Shown in pieces: positions 34,435 to 42,231 of a stretch of DNA of 64,000 nt. This DNA comes from Gordonibacter pamelaeae (lineage in GTDB: Bacteria; Actinomycetota; Coriobacteriia; Coriobacteriales; Eggerthellaceae), in the NCBI RefSeq assembly GCF_042665095.1, contig NZ_JBHTBV010000014.1. One strand, 5' to 3'. Position numbers and translations under genes: made by a program. The notes beneath the pieces were generated by a model that searched no databases, was not told the DNA's origin, and worked only from the letters and a program-made list of their open reading frames with translations. Positions within the stretch are counted from its first letter, which is position 1; each line of letters begins with the position of its first letter.

Positions 34435-35427
34435 ATGAAGAAGTTCATCAACGCGCAAGAAACCATCACCGACGAGGAGCTGGTCGGCTTGGGCCTCGCC
34501 TTCGGCGACGTGCTTGAAGTCGACGGGCACATCGTCGTGAGCAAGGACCTGGCCGACGCCGATCGCGTGACCGTGGTCACCTATGGCGGTTCCGGCCACG
34601 AGCCGGCCCAGAAGGGATTCGTGGGCAAGGGCATGCTGGACATCCAGGTGGACGGGGACGTCTTTGCCGCTCCCAACGGGGCGCTCGTGTTCGAGGCCAT
34701 GCAGCGTGCCGACAAGGGCCACGGCGTGCTTTTGCTCACGCTGAACTACGCGGGCGACCAGCTGGCCGGCAAGCAGGCGATGAAGCTTGCGAAGAAGGCC
34801 GGCATGAACGTGCGCCAAGTGGTGACGGGGGAGGAGATCAGGTACGATCCGGAGGGCGAGGACAACCGCCGCGGCTTGGCTGGCTGCGTGCCGCTGTACC
34901 ATATCGCCGCTGCCGCGGCCGCCGAGGGCAAGACGCTCGACGAGGTGGCGGACATCGCACAGCGCTATGCCGACAATATGGCGTCCATCACGGTGAAGAG
35001 CACCGACGCCACGCATCCGCAGAACGGCATGTCGTTCGGCGACCTGGGAGAGACGGACCTCATGGAGATCGGCGCCGGCCAGCACGGCGAGGGCGGAGGC
35101 GTGCGCGTGCCCATGGCCTCGTCCAAGGAGACCATCGGGATGGTTGCGCCCAAGCTGGTGGAGAGCCTGGGCCTTGAGAAGGGCGACAAGGCGTTCGTCA
35201 TGATCAACGGCTGCGGCGCCACCACCATGATGGAGATGCTCATCCTGTACAAGGACGCGGTCGAATACCTGGAGGGTCTGGGTATCGAGGTCGTCGCCAA
35301 CATGGTGGGGGAGATCCTGACCGTGCAGGAGGCCGGCGGCTTCCAGATCAACTTCGCCAAGTGGGACGATGAGTTCGCCCGCCTGTGGAACACGCCCGCC
35401 CACACGCCCGTGTTCTTCAAGGAGTAG
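34435..35427 (+). CDS. DhaK-like dihydroxyacetone kinase subunit
   Basis: The 330-residue protein has the DhaK pattern: VVTYGGSGHEPAQKGFVGKG near residue 55, DVFAAPNGALVFEAM, GVLLLTLNYAGDQLAGK, and EIGAGQHGEGG near 216 with the His that binds dihydroxyacetone covalently. TMMEMLILYKDAVEYL follows. It pairs with the DhaL-like gene 110 bp upstream to form a two-subunit kinase acting on dihydroxyacetone or a related short ketose. GAGGAGGAG lies before its ATG. A VOC-like gene follows closely. The aldolase upstream suggests a pathway for an unusual sugar feeding triose phosphate. Confidence 0.88.
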   Translation: MKKFINAQETITDEELVGLGLAFGDVLEVDGHIVVSKDLADADRVTVVTYGGSGHEPAQKGFVGKGMLDIQVDGDVFAAPNGALVFEAMQRADKGHGVLLLTLNYAGDQLAGKQAMKLAKKAGMNVRQVVTGEEIRYDPEGEDNRRGLAGCVPLYHIAAAAAAEGKTLDEVADIAQRYADNMASITVKSTDATHPQNGMSFGDLGETDLMEIGAGQHGEGGGVRVPMASSKETIGMVAPKLVESLGLEKGDKAFVMINGCGATTMMEMLILYKDAVEYLEGLGIEVVANMVGEILTVQEAGGFQINFAKWDDEFARLWNTPAHTPVFFKE

Positions 35428-35460
35428 CCGCGCGTCGCGCAGAAGAGAAAGGACGCCGTC

Positions 35461-35784
35461 ATGGCCGCCGAGTACATGCACGTCGGAATCCCCGTTCTGA
35501 ACAAGAAGCCCAACATGGTATACAACGAGTGGGGCGGATTCTGGGTGAACGAGAACGTGGACGAGTACGACTACAAGATCGAGTACCTGAAGTTCGAAGA
35601 AGGTACGCGCTTCCCCGAGATCCTGTCGAAACAGCCTCATGTGGCCTATAAGGTGGATGACCTGGAGCGCTACCTGGCCGATGCCGACCGGGTCATCTTC
35701 GGCCCCGAAGTGCTGAGCGAGACCGACCGCCTGGCTTTCGTGGTGAAAGACGACGCCATCATCGAGCTGTACGAGTCGAAGTAG
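35461..35784 (+). CDS. Small VOC-like protein associated with dhaK
   Basis: The 107-residue protein begins MHVGIPVLNKKPNMVYNEW, continues DEYDYKIEYLKFEEGTRFPE and ends RLAFVVKDDAIIELYE. Length and the order HVGIPV ... HVAYKVDDLERYL ... FVVKDDAIIELYE suit a single vicinal-oxygen-chelate (glyoxalase-like) module. VOC proteins bind metals through His/Glu and act on small carbonyl compounds. It is 33 bp after the DhaK-like gene, probably in the same transcript, so a role in handling ketose or methylglyoxal-type by-products is a reasonable guess. No specific reaction can be assigned. Confidence 0.7.
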   Translation: MAAEYMHVGIPVLNKKPNMVYNEWGGFWVNENVDEYDYKIEYLKFEEGTRFPEILSKQPHVAYKVDDLERYLADADRVIFGPEVLSETDRLAFVVKDDAIIELYESK

Positions 35785-35876
35785 ACCTACTGGCCCCGGC
35801 GGTGCCCGACGGGCGCAGCCGGGGCTTCGAGGGTGCTGCGCAACGTGCCGATGATCTTGAGAAGGAGTTTTCCGGC

Positions 35877-36473
35877 TTGGACGAGAAGACCAGGTGCGCG
35901 TGGGCGGGCGAGGTTCCGATCTACGTTGACTACCATGACAACGAGTGGGGAAGGCCCACGCACGACGACCGCGAGCTGTTCGAGCTGCTGATCCTTGAGG
36001 GCGCACAGGCGGGCCTGTCGTGGCTCACCATCCTCAAGAAGCGCGAGGCGTACCGCGAGGCCTTCGACGGCTTCGACCCCGCCAAGGTGGCGCGCTACGA
36101 CGAGGCCAAGGTCGAGGAGCTCATGGCGAACGCGGGCATCGTGCGCAACCGCCGCAAGATCGAGGCGGCCGTGGCCAACGCGAGGCTGTTTTTGGACGTG
36201 GTCCGCGAGTTCGGCAGCTTCGACGCGTTCATCTGGGGATACGTGGGCGGCGAGCCCATCGTGAACCACTGGGAGACCCAAGCGGACGTCCCTGCCACCA
36301 CGCCGCTCTCCGACCGCATCAGCAAGGATCTCAAGAAGCGCGGCTTCAAGTTCGTCGGCTCCACCATCGTGTATGCGTACCTGCAGTCCATCGGCATGGT
36401 GAACGACCATGTGGCGGATTGCTTCGTGTACCGGGAGCTGGCGGGAATGTCTTCCGATGAAGGGGCCAGCTGA
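35877..36473 (+). CDS. tag: DNA-3-methyladenine glycosylase I
   Basis: The 198-residue protein is clearly Tag. The zinc ligands are the Cys of TRCAWAG, the His of DYHDNEWGRP, and His/Cys of NDHVADCF. The catalytic Glu lies in LLILEGAQAGLSW, and the conserved TPLSDRISKDLKKRGFKFVG and YAYLQSIGMVNDH are present. It removes 3-methyladenine from alkylated DNA. I chose a TTG start at 35877 because AAGGAG lies 9 bases upstream and no suitable ATG exists; the in-frame upstream GTG at 35802 would add an unconserved extension. Confidence 0.93.
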   Translation: MDEKTRCAWAGEVPIYVDYHDNEWGRPTHDDRELFELLILEGAQAGLSWLTILKKREAYREAFDGFDPAKVARYDEAKVEELMANAGIVRNRRKIEAAVANARLFLDVVREFGSFDAFIWGYVGGEPIVNHWETQADVPATTPLSDRISKDLKKRGFKFVGSTIVYAYLQSIGMVNDHVADCFVYRELAGMSSDEGAS

Positions 36474-36670
36474 ATCTTGCGCCTTTCGACGTCGCACGGT
36501 AGATGCCGCAAGGGCAGCGGACTGGCTCCGCGGCTTTTAGCGGGGTAAATGGCGCGCTTACCCCCTGTTCGCCTTCTCATCACGGTTCATCGTGCTCGCG
36601 GGGACCTCGAAAGCCTCGATCTATCATCGAGCCACAGAGATTTCGAACCGCGAACAGGGGGGAGTGCTCG

Positions 36671-37000
36671 ATGAGCGCGCAGGCCGATACGCATAGACGC
36701 ATGGGGCAGAAGGGATCGGTGCATCGGGACGGCATCAAGCGCCATGCGAGCCCCATCGCTATCGTGGGACGCATAGCCTCGGTGCTGTCGGTGTGCATGT
36801 ACGTCTCCTACCTTCCGCAGATCATGGACAACCTGGCGGGGCACCCTGGCAATCCTGTGCAGCCCCTGGCAGCGTTCTTCAACTGCCTGTTCTGGACCAT
36901 CTACGGTCTCTTCGAGGAGGAGCGTGACTGGCCGATCGTGGTGGCTAACGTGCCGGGAATCTTCCTTGCGGCGGCCACGTTCTTGACCGCCGTCTTCTAG
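36671..37000 (+). CDS. SemiSWEET-type sugar transporter (PQ-loop)
   Basis: The 109-residue protein has three hydrophobic helices and the SemiSWEET pattern: IASVLSVCMYVSYLPQIMDN with the PQ motif, then PLAAFFNCLFWTIYGLF with the Asn and Trp that line the sugar pocket, then a last helix VVANVPGIFLAAATFL. These proteins work as dimers to move sugars by facilitated diffusion. The N-terminal 28 residues are polar and longer than usual. ATG 36671 follows GGGGGAG. A strong terminator lies 100 bp downstream. Confidence 0.85.
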   Translation: MSAQADTHRRMGQKGSVHRDGIKRHASPIAIVGRIASVLSVCMYVSYLPQIMDNLAGHPGNPVQPLAAFFNCLFWTIYGLFEEERDWPIVVANVPGIFLAAATFLTAVF

Positions 37001-37102
37001 CGCCGCTCCGATGCCCATCCGTGCGCAGGAAGGCGCTCGCACGGGAGCCGAACGGCAGCGGGGGTTGCGTAGCTCGAAAGCAGGTAAAGCAAGCCTGAGC
37101 GA

Positions 37103-37141
37103 CAGGGGGCTGTGCGTCGCGACGCACAGCCCCCTGTTTTT
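37103..37141 (+). terminator. Rho-independent terminator, 34-bp perfect palindrome
   Basis: Positions 37103-37136 are a perfect palindrome (left arm CAGGGGGCTGTGCGTCG), followed by TTTTT at 37137-37141. It ends the SemiSWEET transcript and faces the minus-strand gene at 37200. With no loop bases beyond the centre the real loop will open a few pairs. Confidence 0.85.
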
Positions 37142-37199
37142 CGCATCGATGGCTCGTGATCGTTTGTCGGGCTCGGTGGGAGGCTCCGATATCTTGCTA

Positions 37200-37568
37200 T
37201 CAGAGCTCTATGCGGTCGAACTTGGCGAGGATCTCCGTGGCTGCGGAGCATGCCTCGCAATCGCAGTACTTCGCGCCCGTCTCCTTGCGCTGCTGCTGTG
37301 CCGCAAGCGCGCTTGCGGCCGCGTCTTCGCCGAGCATCTCGATTGCCGGCCCTTGCAGGAAGGCTATCACGCCGTCGATCGTCGTCGGGCGCCCTTCGAG
37401 GACGTCGAGCAGGTCGTTCGTCGCCGCGTCGATCGCAGCGTCGCTCGAATCGGCTGCCACCGCGTCCCTCCATGCCTGCGCAGCGTCCTTCGTCACCTGC
37501 GTGCTGAATTCGGAATCCGCGAGCGCGTCCACGCGCTCGGCCACGTAATCGAACGTCTCCTTGTTCAT
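37200..37568 (-). CDS. Hypothetical protein with C-terminal cysteine cluster
   Basis: The 122-residue protein starts MNKETFDYVAERVDALADSE and is helical and acidic for about 95 residues. It ends with AKYCDCEACSAATEIL, three cysteines in a C-x-C-x-x-C order, which could hold a metal or form a redox site. I do not recognise the family. ATG 37568 has AAAGGA before it. It is the last gene on the chromosomal side of the ICE boundary; the guaA-like att sequence begins 24 bp upstream of its start codon. Confidence 0.7.
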   Translation of the reverse strand: MNKETFDYVAERVDALADSEFSTQVTKDAAQAWRDAVAADSSDAAIDAATNDLLDVLEGRPTTIDGVIAFLQGPAIEMLGEDAAASALAAQQQRKETGAKYCDCEACSAATEILAKFDRIEL

Positions 37569-37591
37569 GCCAATTCCTTTCAGTGATTCTT

Positions 37592-37618
37592 TTATTCCCA
37601 CTCGATGGTTATAGTTTT
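37592..37618 (-). other. ICE attachment site: duplicated 3' end of guaA
   Basis: On the minus strand this reads codons for K-T-I-T-I-E-W-E-stop (sequence ATCGAGTGGGAATAA at its end). T-I-E-W-E is the nearly universal C-terminus of GMP synthase, GuaA, and this 3' end is a known integration target of genomic islands. No guaA body is attached: the frame is closed by a stop four codons upstream. This is what remains at the far side of an element integrated into guaA. Orientation predicts that the element extends to the right and that the intact guaA lies beyond the window's right edge. Confidence 0.8.
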
Positions 37619-38089
37619 GCCGCCCCGTCATTCCAGTTACACCCAGTTTTCGGTGCCGCCTCGAGCCGAGTGCCGCCAGGTGACACCATGTCGCGTTTCG
37701 TCGGCTTTGGGGACAAAAGCTGGGACAACTCTAAAAACTTTTTTCAAACTCAGGGCTTTGAGTTTTTGTTTTTGTCCCAAAGGGCGCGGCGGGACGCCTT
37801 TGCAAGCTCAATATCGCCGAAAACGCCCGTTTTGAAACTCAACCGCCCTTTTGCCCGCAAGCCGCCAGCTACAATCGCAAGTGAATCAACGCGGGCGGCT
37901 TTCATGCTGGTTGAAAAACCGCAGGTCGCAGCTCTTCGTCGTCCGCGGGTAAAGTGAGTAGTCTCAGGTGGCTTGCCCATGAGTTGGCGAGCGGGCTTTG
38001 AGATTCCGCCGACGTCCAGAAACGCATCGAGCTCCCTTGAATTTCCGGACAGTACATGATATAAGGTAATTGGTTTTCCGTTAGGAAGG
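37619..38089. other. 470-bp non-coding stretch at the ICE edge
   Basis: I see no convincing gene. The sequence is AT-richer than the flanks and has several GGGACA/TGTCCC half-repeats: GGGGACAAAAG at 37710, TGGGACAAC at 37723 and TTTTTGTCCCAAAG near 37765. Long T/A runs (ACTTTTTTCAAACTCAGGGC and its near-inverse) can form an imperfect stem. The right part leads into the DUF3800 leader and probably contains that gene's promoter. Confidence 0.5.
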
Positions 38090-38125
38090 CTTCCAAGTGC
38101 CGGGGACGTTTTCCCCGGCTTTTTT
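38090..38125 (+). ncRNA. Leader hairpin/terminator before DUF3800 gene
   Basis: CTTCCAAGT (38090-38098) is followed by GCCGGGGA...TCCCCGGC (38099-38119) and TTTTTT, a complete intrinsic terminator only 17 bp before the DUF3800 start codon. A terminator in this place implies attenuation or a separate small RNA. The same motif order precedes the broken DUF3800 copy at 5203-5245. Conserved RNA structures have been reported upstream of many DUF3800 genes, which fits. Confidence 0.65.
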
Positions 38126-38141
38126 CTTATCCAGGAGAACA

Positions 38142-38813
38142 ATGCGAGAACTCAGCATCTTCGTCGACGAGTCGGGAAGCGACGGCCTCTCCGACCGCCA
38201 CTACCTGCTCACCGTCGTCATGCACGACCAATCCGAAAACATCGCGAATTCGATCGCGGCATATGAGGGCGCCCTTCGCGCCAAGGGGCTCCCGGACATA
38301 CCCTTCCATGCGTCGCCGCTCATGAACGGCAAGGACCAGTACTCGGGGCTCGACCTGAGGACGCGCAAGATGATGCTCGGCTCGTTCCGCGTCTTCTTCC
38401 GCCACATGCCCGTAAAGTACCACACCTTCGCATACGCGACCAAGCAGTTCGCCTCGCTCGACAAGCTCGCGGGGGCGATGCGAAGGGATATCGTGAACTT
38501 CCTGTTCGACAACCTCGCGGAGCTGCAATACTACGATTTGGTCAAGGTCTATTACGACAACGGCCAGCGCTCCATCGCCGAGTCGCTGCACCGCGCGGTC
38601 GAGTACGCGCTGTCGAAGGACGCCGTCGTCTACCGATCGGCGCAGCCCTCCGAGTACCGGCTTTCGCAGGCGGCGGACTACATCTGCACCATGGAACTCA
38701 CGGCAATCAAATACGCCGAGCACACCGCCACCGCGACGGACGAGAAGTTCTTCGGCAAGTGGTCCGATTTCAAGAAGGGCATACTGAAGGAGACGCGCAA
38801 GAAGCTCGTCTAG
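38142..38813 (+). CDS. DUF3800 protein (intact)
   Basis: The 223-residue protein begins MRELSIFVDESGSDGLSDRH, the acidic FVDESG motif typical of DUF3800, and later has FHASPLMNGKDQYSG, VKVYYDNGQRSIAESLH and RLSQAADYICTMELTA. DUF3800 proteins have an RNase H-like fold pattern with conserved Asp residues (D in DESG, YYDNG and QAADY) and are thought to be nucleases; no function is proven. CAGGAGA precedes the ATG at 38142. It is the first gene inside the ICE, behind a structured leader. A degraded homologue sits in the chromosome at 4134-4636. Confidence 0.88.
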   Translation: MRELSIFVDESGSDGLSDRHYLLTVVMHDQSENIANSIAAYEGALRAKGLPDIPFHASPLMNGKDQYSGLDLRTRKMMLGSFRVFFRHMPVKYHTFAYATKQFASLDKLAGAMRRDIVNFLFDNLAELQYYDLVKVYYDNGQRSIAESLHRAVEYALSKDAVVYRSAQPSEYRLSQAADYICTMELTAIKYAEHTATATDEKFFGKWSDFKKGILKETRKKLV

Positions 38814-38996
38814 GGAGGCGATCAGCCCTTGGCGGAGCGTTTACCGACAATGGAGTCTGTTACGGGGGGGTTGATAAGACGCCGCTTAGCTGCATAATAG
38901 GTTCCAGTTAGAAACCCTCGGGTTTGCGGGGCGGGATCGTGAAAGCGATTCTGCCCTATTTTTTTTTGAAAGACTGCTCGTCCAATGGCTTCTGCA

Positions 38997-39587
38997 TCAG
39001 ATAAACCACTTGGAGCAGAAGCCGATTTGGAAGACCGAATGGACCAGCATCGAGATTCCTAAACAGGCCATCATCGCGCAAAACCCGATTCCGGCCCATT
39101 TCATGAAGGGGTCTTTGCCCAGCCTGTCGGAATCCCGTTCAGATCGGTCGGGTGAATAGGTGTCGGCGTACACGTCGACCCTGGCAGACTCTTTTGAAAG
39201 CAGCTCGAGGGCCTCGTCGAGGTCGCCGGCGAGCTTGTCCCCGTCGATTCCGACCTTGAAAAGGTGCGTCTCGTCATGCTGCTTGAGCGCCGATTCATCC
39301 TGCAGCAGGTAGAACCTCTCGCCGTTCACCCCGTTCGCCAGAGCGGTCCTCTCGCTCGAGAACGATCGGATCTCCCTCTTGAGCCTCGGGAAGGCCCCCT
39401 TGCCCTCGATTCCGAACTTCTGCGCGAGCGACTCAAGCTGCCAGAGCAGGTCGTACAGCCCTACCGCGGGCAGGAGTCCGGCCCCGTACGCCTTTTCGAG
39501 CATCGTCCGCTCGAAGCGGTCGTATGCTTTGATTGCCTCGCCGTAAGTCAGCGTGGTCCCGATCGAGGGCATCTCATTCATCTGCAT
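38997..39587 (-). CDS. Hypothetical membrane-anchored protein of the NERD cassette
   Basis: The 196-residue protein is soluble for about 165 residues (EAIKAYDRFERTMLEKAYGA, DLLWQLESLAQKFGIEGKG, DGDKLAGDLDEALELLSKES) and ends with one hydrophobic helix, GIGFCAMMACLGISMLVHSVF. I do not recognise it. It follows the 97-residue membrane protein gene by 19 bp and is the last of three minus-strand genes headed by a NERD protein. ATG 39587 has AGGAGA before it. Confidence 0.65.
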   Translation of the reverse strand: MQMNEMPSIGTTLTYGEAIKAYDRFERTMLEKAYGAGLLPAVGLYDLLWQLESLAQKFGIEGKGAFPRLKREIRSFSSERTALANGVNGERFYLLQDESALKQHDETHLFKVGIDGDKLAGDLDEALELLSKESARVDVYADTYSPDRSERDSDRLGKDPFMKWAGIGFCAMMACLGISMLVHSVFQIGFCSKWFI

Positions 39588-39606
39588 CGATTCTCCTGTC
39601 CGCCGA

Positions 39607-39900
39607 TTAGAGGCTGCTCGCCTCGCCGAGCGCTGCCGTATTCGCCGCGAAGCGCACCCCTCCAGAGGTGAGCTCGACGGGGTGTCCGGATTTGACCAGG
39701 TCGCAAAGGGCGTATATTCCATATCCCGCCACCCCGGCAATGGAAACGACGAGGCATCCGAGGAGGCCGGCCTGAGGCCCGGTGATGCCGTTCGTCGCAT
39801 CGACAAGGGATTTGAGCATGCCCCGACAATCGCTTGCTTTGTTGTCCACCGCATCAATCGCCGCGTAGCTTGTAGCGGTGCGTTCCATAACGTCGTTCAT
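39607..39900 (-). CDS. Small membrane protein of the NERD cassette
   Basis: The 97-residue protein has one strongly hydrophobic stretch, GLLGCLVVSIAGVAGYGIYAL, in its middle and no recognisable domain. GGAGG stands 7 bases before the ATG at 39900. It starts 4 bp after the NERD gene stop and so is surely in the same transcript. It may anchor or gate the NERD protein at the membrane, but that is a guess from context. Confidence 0.65.
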   Translation of the reverse strand: MNDVMERTATSYAAIDAVDNKASDCRGMLKSLVDATNGITGPQAGLLGCLVVSIAGVAGYGIYALCDLVKSGHPVELTSGGVRFAANTAALGEASSL

Positions 39901-39904
39901 CTGC

Positions 39905-40900
39905 TTACCTCCATTTTCCCGTTGATCCGAGCACGTATCCGCCCGCAAGGCCTAAAAGAAGAGCCACTGCACCCGAGACGAGCGCAGGAGACGGCCTCCG
40001 CGCCTGAGATACCGAGCAGGTCTCGCTCTCGGGAGCGGACACGCGAGCGAAATCCTCGCCCTCTTTCTCCTCCGCAACCGATCGGGCGATCAGCGAGAGG
40101 GCCTCGTGCAGGGTTGCCGATACGTACTCGAAATCGATCTCCGGCTCGATCTCGATGGGATGGTGGGCAGCCTCAAGCGCCGCCTTGATGGCGGAGACGT
40201 CTTCGGCCCCTAGGACCTCGTCGCCTCTCAGCAGCTCCTCGACTCGACGCGCGATGCTGCCCGTGCTCTGAACCTCGACTCGATCAGAATCGTTCCGAAT
40301 AAAGGTCTTCTCGTTGGCGTTGACGACAAGGGAGACGATCCTTTCATCAGGGAGCTCGCGCCCAATTGCGTTGGACACTACCTCGCGCAAGACGTAACGT
40401 TTGGAGGCCATCCTCTCCCCGACGTTGCGCATGCGCCCGCTTCCGTCCTCAAACCTCAGGATCCCGTCGCTCCCGATCGCGGCCGAGGAGGAGTAGTTCT
40501 TCACTTCGACTATCACAAGACCCTGCCGGCTGACGAGGATCTGGTCGAACTCATCGTGCTCGCCCTCGTAGTCCAGCTCGGCATTGACCAGTTGCTCGAA
40601 GCCGGACCCGACATGCTTGATCGCGTAGAAGACCCGTCGTTCCCCGGCAAAACCCCTGATTAGGCCAGCGTGATAGGAGCTGAATCTCTTCAGCGCCTCT
40701 ATCGCCGCGAGATAGCTTGGGACGCCCATGAGTCCGAGCTCTTCGCCTCGAGCAATAAGATGGTCGATGACGTGGTAGGTCTTCACGCTGGAGCTGTACT
40801 TGTCTTGAAACACCGTTCTGCATATTGCTTGCTCGAAATCGTTATGCCGTTCGAGAAGGGCCGGCACCTCGAACGATTTCTTGGTCAATTCGCATTTCAT
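39905..40900 (-). CDS. NERD-domain (nuclease-related) protein with C-terminal membrane helix
   Basis: The 331-residue protein has a NERD domain: FAGERRVFYAIKHV, then EHDEFDQILVSRQGLVIVEVKNYS, with the Asp and the E-x-K of a PD-(D/E)XK-like site near residues 118-132. It ends with a hydrophobic helix, VSGAVALLLGLAGGYVLG, before TGKWR. NERD proteins are predicted nucleases and occur in several phage-defence systems. It leads a three-gene minus-strand cassette and is divergent from an HTH regulator, with a dyad between. All are inside the ICE, so a cargo or defence role is likely but unproven. Confidence 0.82.
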   Translation of the reverse strand: MKCELTKKSFEVPALLERHNDFEQAICRTVFQDKYSSSVKTYHVIDHLIARGEELGLMGVPSYLAAIEALKRFSSYHAGLIRGFAGERRVFYAIKHVGSGFEQLVNAELDYEGEHDEFDQILVSRQGLVIVEVKNYSSSAAIGSDGILRFEDGSGRMRNVGERMASKRYVLREVVSNAIGRELPDERIVSLVVNANEKTFIRNDSDRVEVQSTGSIARRVEELLRGDEVLGAEDVSAIKAALEAAHHPIEIEPEIDFEYVSATLHEALSLIARSVAEEKEGEDFARVSAPESETCSVSQARRPSPALVSGAVALLLGLAGGYVLGSTGKWR

Positions 40901-40947
40901 CGTTTAATCCTTTCGTATCGGATGACTTGATTCTCTCAACTTGATAG

Positions 40948-40974
40948 ACTCGTGTATAGAAGCTTTTCACGAGT
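40948..40974. promoter_or_regulatory. Operator dyad between NERD cassette and HTH regulator
   Basis: ACTCGTG (40948-40954) and CACGAGT (40968-40974) are perfect inverted arms 13 bases apart in the 105-bp divergent intergenic region. This is the natural binding site for the HTH protein encoded at 41006. Confidence 0.6.
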
Positions 40975-41005
40975 ATCTCAGTGGTAAATGGAAGAGAGAA
41001 ACAAC

Positions 41006-41869
41006 ATGGGACGAGTCTTAACCGATCAAGAAATGAAAGACGCCTGGGGTGAGCGATTTAAAACCGAGAGGAAAAAATGGTATGCAACGCAAGAGGACTT
41101 CGCGAATGCAATGCAGAAAGAAGGGCATGCTACGACGAAGACCACTGTTGGACGCTGGGAGAAAATCGGCGGCAAATACGGCAAAGAAAAACCCGGTTTC
41201 CCATCGTTTCCCACGATGCAAACGATTTCAAGACTCCTGAAAGTCCAGATTGGATACTTGATCGGCGAATCAAAGGGAAGGACGTTCGACGAGCAGGAGG
41301 TTTCGGAATATCTCGGAATAAGCGTGGAGGCGGTCAACGCGCTTCGCGAGCTCGCGGCGAGGCCCGGCGCCAATAGCAGCCCGTTTAAAGAAAAATACGG
41401 TTTGCCAACGACCTCTTATGCAGACACCCTCGAAAAAGTCCTGACGAGCAGTAGCTTTCGATGTCTTATTGACCATCTGAACGAGGTGGATTGCGGCATC
41501 TCCGATTTCACTGAGAGAAATTCCCCTAAATCCCGGAACGACAACGCGAACCTACTGGAAAGCGAACGCTGTCGCGAATATCGCCTTAGCCCGGAATCGA
41601 ATCCGGAACGATTCGATCATGATGGGCACTTGGTCAACGAGAGCGGTGCAAGAATGTTCGACCCAGAAGACCCGGAAAGGCTCGGAGAAGAGGTCATCGG
41701 CATGAGGAATAGGGTGCGAATGGCGAAATGCCTGCTGATAGACGACCAAATGGCCATGGTCCGCGAGGTCTGGCCTCAAGTCGTTCAGCTCGATGAGGGC
41801 GTGGCGGACCTCGGCGATATTGTCGTTCAGGCGACCGAGAACAGCTGCAGGGTAACGGAGAAGCCCTAA
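41006..41869 (+). CDS. XRE-like HTH regulator of the NERD cassette
   Basis: The 287-residue protein starts with a helix-turn-helix of the XRE type: WYATQEDFANAMQKEGHATT, KTTVGRWEKIGG and FPTMQTISRLLKVQIGYLIGE. The rest has no domain I can name. It is divergent from the NERD operon, and a dyad lies between them. ATG 41006 follows GAAGAGAG by 7 bases; an in-frame ATG at 40988 is an alternative. Its A/T-richer codon use compared with the conjugation genes marks the cassette as separately acquired. Confidence 0.8.
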   Translation: MGRVLTDQEMKDAWGERFKTERKKWYATQEDFANAMQKEGHATTKTTVGRWEKIGGKYGKEKPGFPSFPTMQTISRLLKVQIGYLIGESKGRTFDEQEVSEYLGISVEAVNALRELAARPGANSSPFKEKYGLPTTSYADTLEKVLTSSSFRCLIDHLNEVDCGISDFTERNSPKSRNDNANLLESERCREYRLSPESNPERFDHDGHLVNESGARMFDPEDPERLGEEVIGMRNRVRMAKCLLIDDQMAMVREVWPQVVQLDEGVADLGDIVVQATENSCRVTEKP

Positions 41870-42124
41870 TCGAGCCGCCGACGCCCGCTCGTCCACCCCA
41901 GCTTGCCCAGACGGCCCTCCCGCAATGTCCTTGTCCCGGCGGGTGGGTACCATTTACCCGGGTGCACCTGGGGCAACGGGCTGAAAAACCTGTGCAAGGT
42001 CGCTCGCAGAACACGCAACATCAAACACGACAGAAGAGGCGAACGACAGATGCCGGACCCCGGACGACAGCACCGCGGAAGACGAGCATTCCGACCACAA
42101 CCGAACAACTCCAGCTACTAGGCA
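41870..42124 (+). other. Gap between NERD regulator and terminator
   Basis: No convincing gene is seen. The dyad GGTGGGTACC...GGGTGCACC occurs at about 41940-41970. A 23-codon ORF rich in Arg and Gln (42049-42120, starting MPDPGRQHRGRRAF) ends just before the terminator and may be a leader peptide, but nothing else supports it. Confidence 0.35.
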
Positions 42125-42152
42125 GGCGCCCGCATGGGCGCCTTTTGCTTTT
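42125..42152 (+). terminator. Rho-independent terminator before the replication module
   Basis: GGCGCCC (42125-42131) pairs with GGGCGCC (42136-42142) around GCAT and is followed by TTTTGCTTTT. It separates the cargo region from the replication and conjugation genes. Confidence 0.75.
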
Positions 42153-42210
42153 CGGGGACTTAGCTGCGAGCTAAGGCATGCGGCTCATGGCCGTTTCGTG
42201 AAGGCCCGAC

Positions 42211-42231
42211 CAGCTCGACCCACCTCGACCC
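42211..42231 (+). repeat. CTCGACCC direct repeat, copy 1
   Basis: The sequence CAGCTCGACCCACCTCGACC contains two CTCGACCC units 10 bp apart. A second copy, GGCTCGACCCAGCTCGACCC, lies at 44251-44270. The flanks upstream (GTGAAGGCCCGAC here, GTGGAGGCGCGGAC there) are also similar, so about 40 bp is shared. Each copy is about 130-170 bp before an ICE gene start. The 42153-42352 stretch has no gene. Confidence 0.6.

Noticed and set aside
37200..37568. Reading the gene next to the att site as a fused or extended ORF from 37631
   Set aside because: The upstream part is the guaA-end sequence read in another frame; ATG 37568 has a good ribosome site.
37750..38142. 130-residue minus-strand ORF over the DUF3800 leader
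   Set aside because: It has no ribosome site or domain, and the region is better explained as a leader with a terminator.
38942..38996. T-run at 38959-38968 as a terminator of the DUF3800 gene
   Set aside because: The T-run is not preceded by a stable hairpin that I can find, although it may still mark a transcript end.
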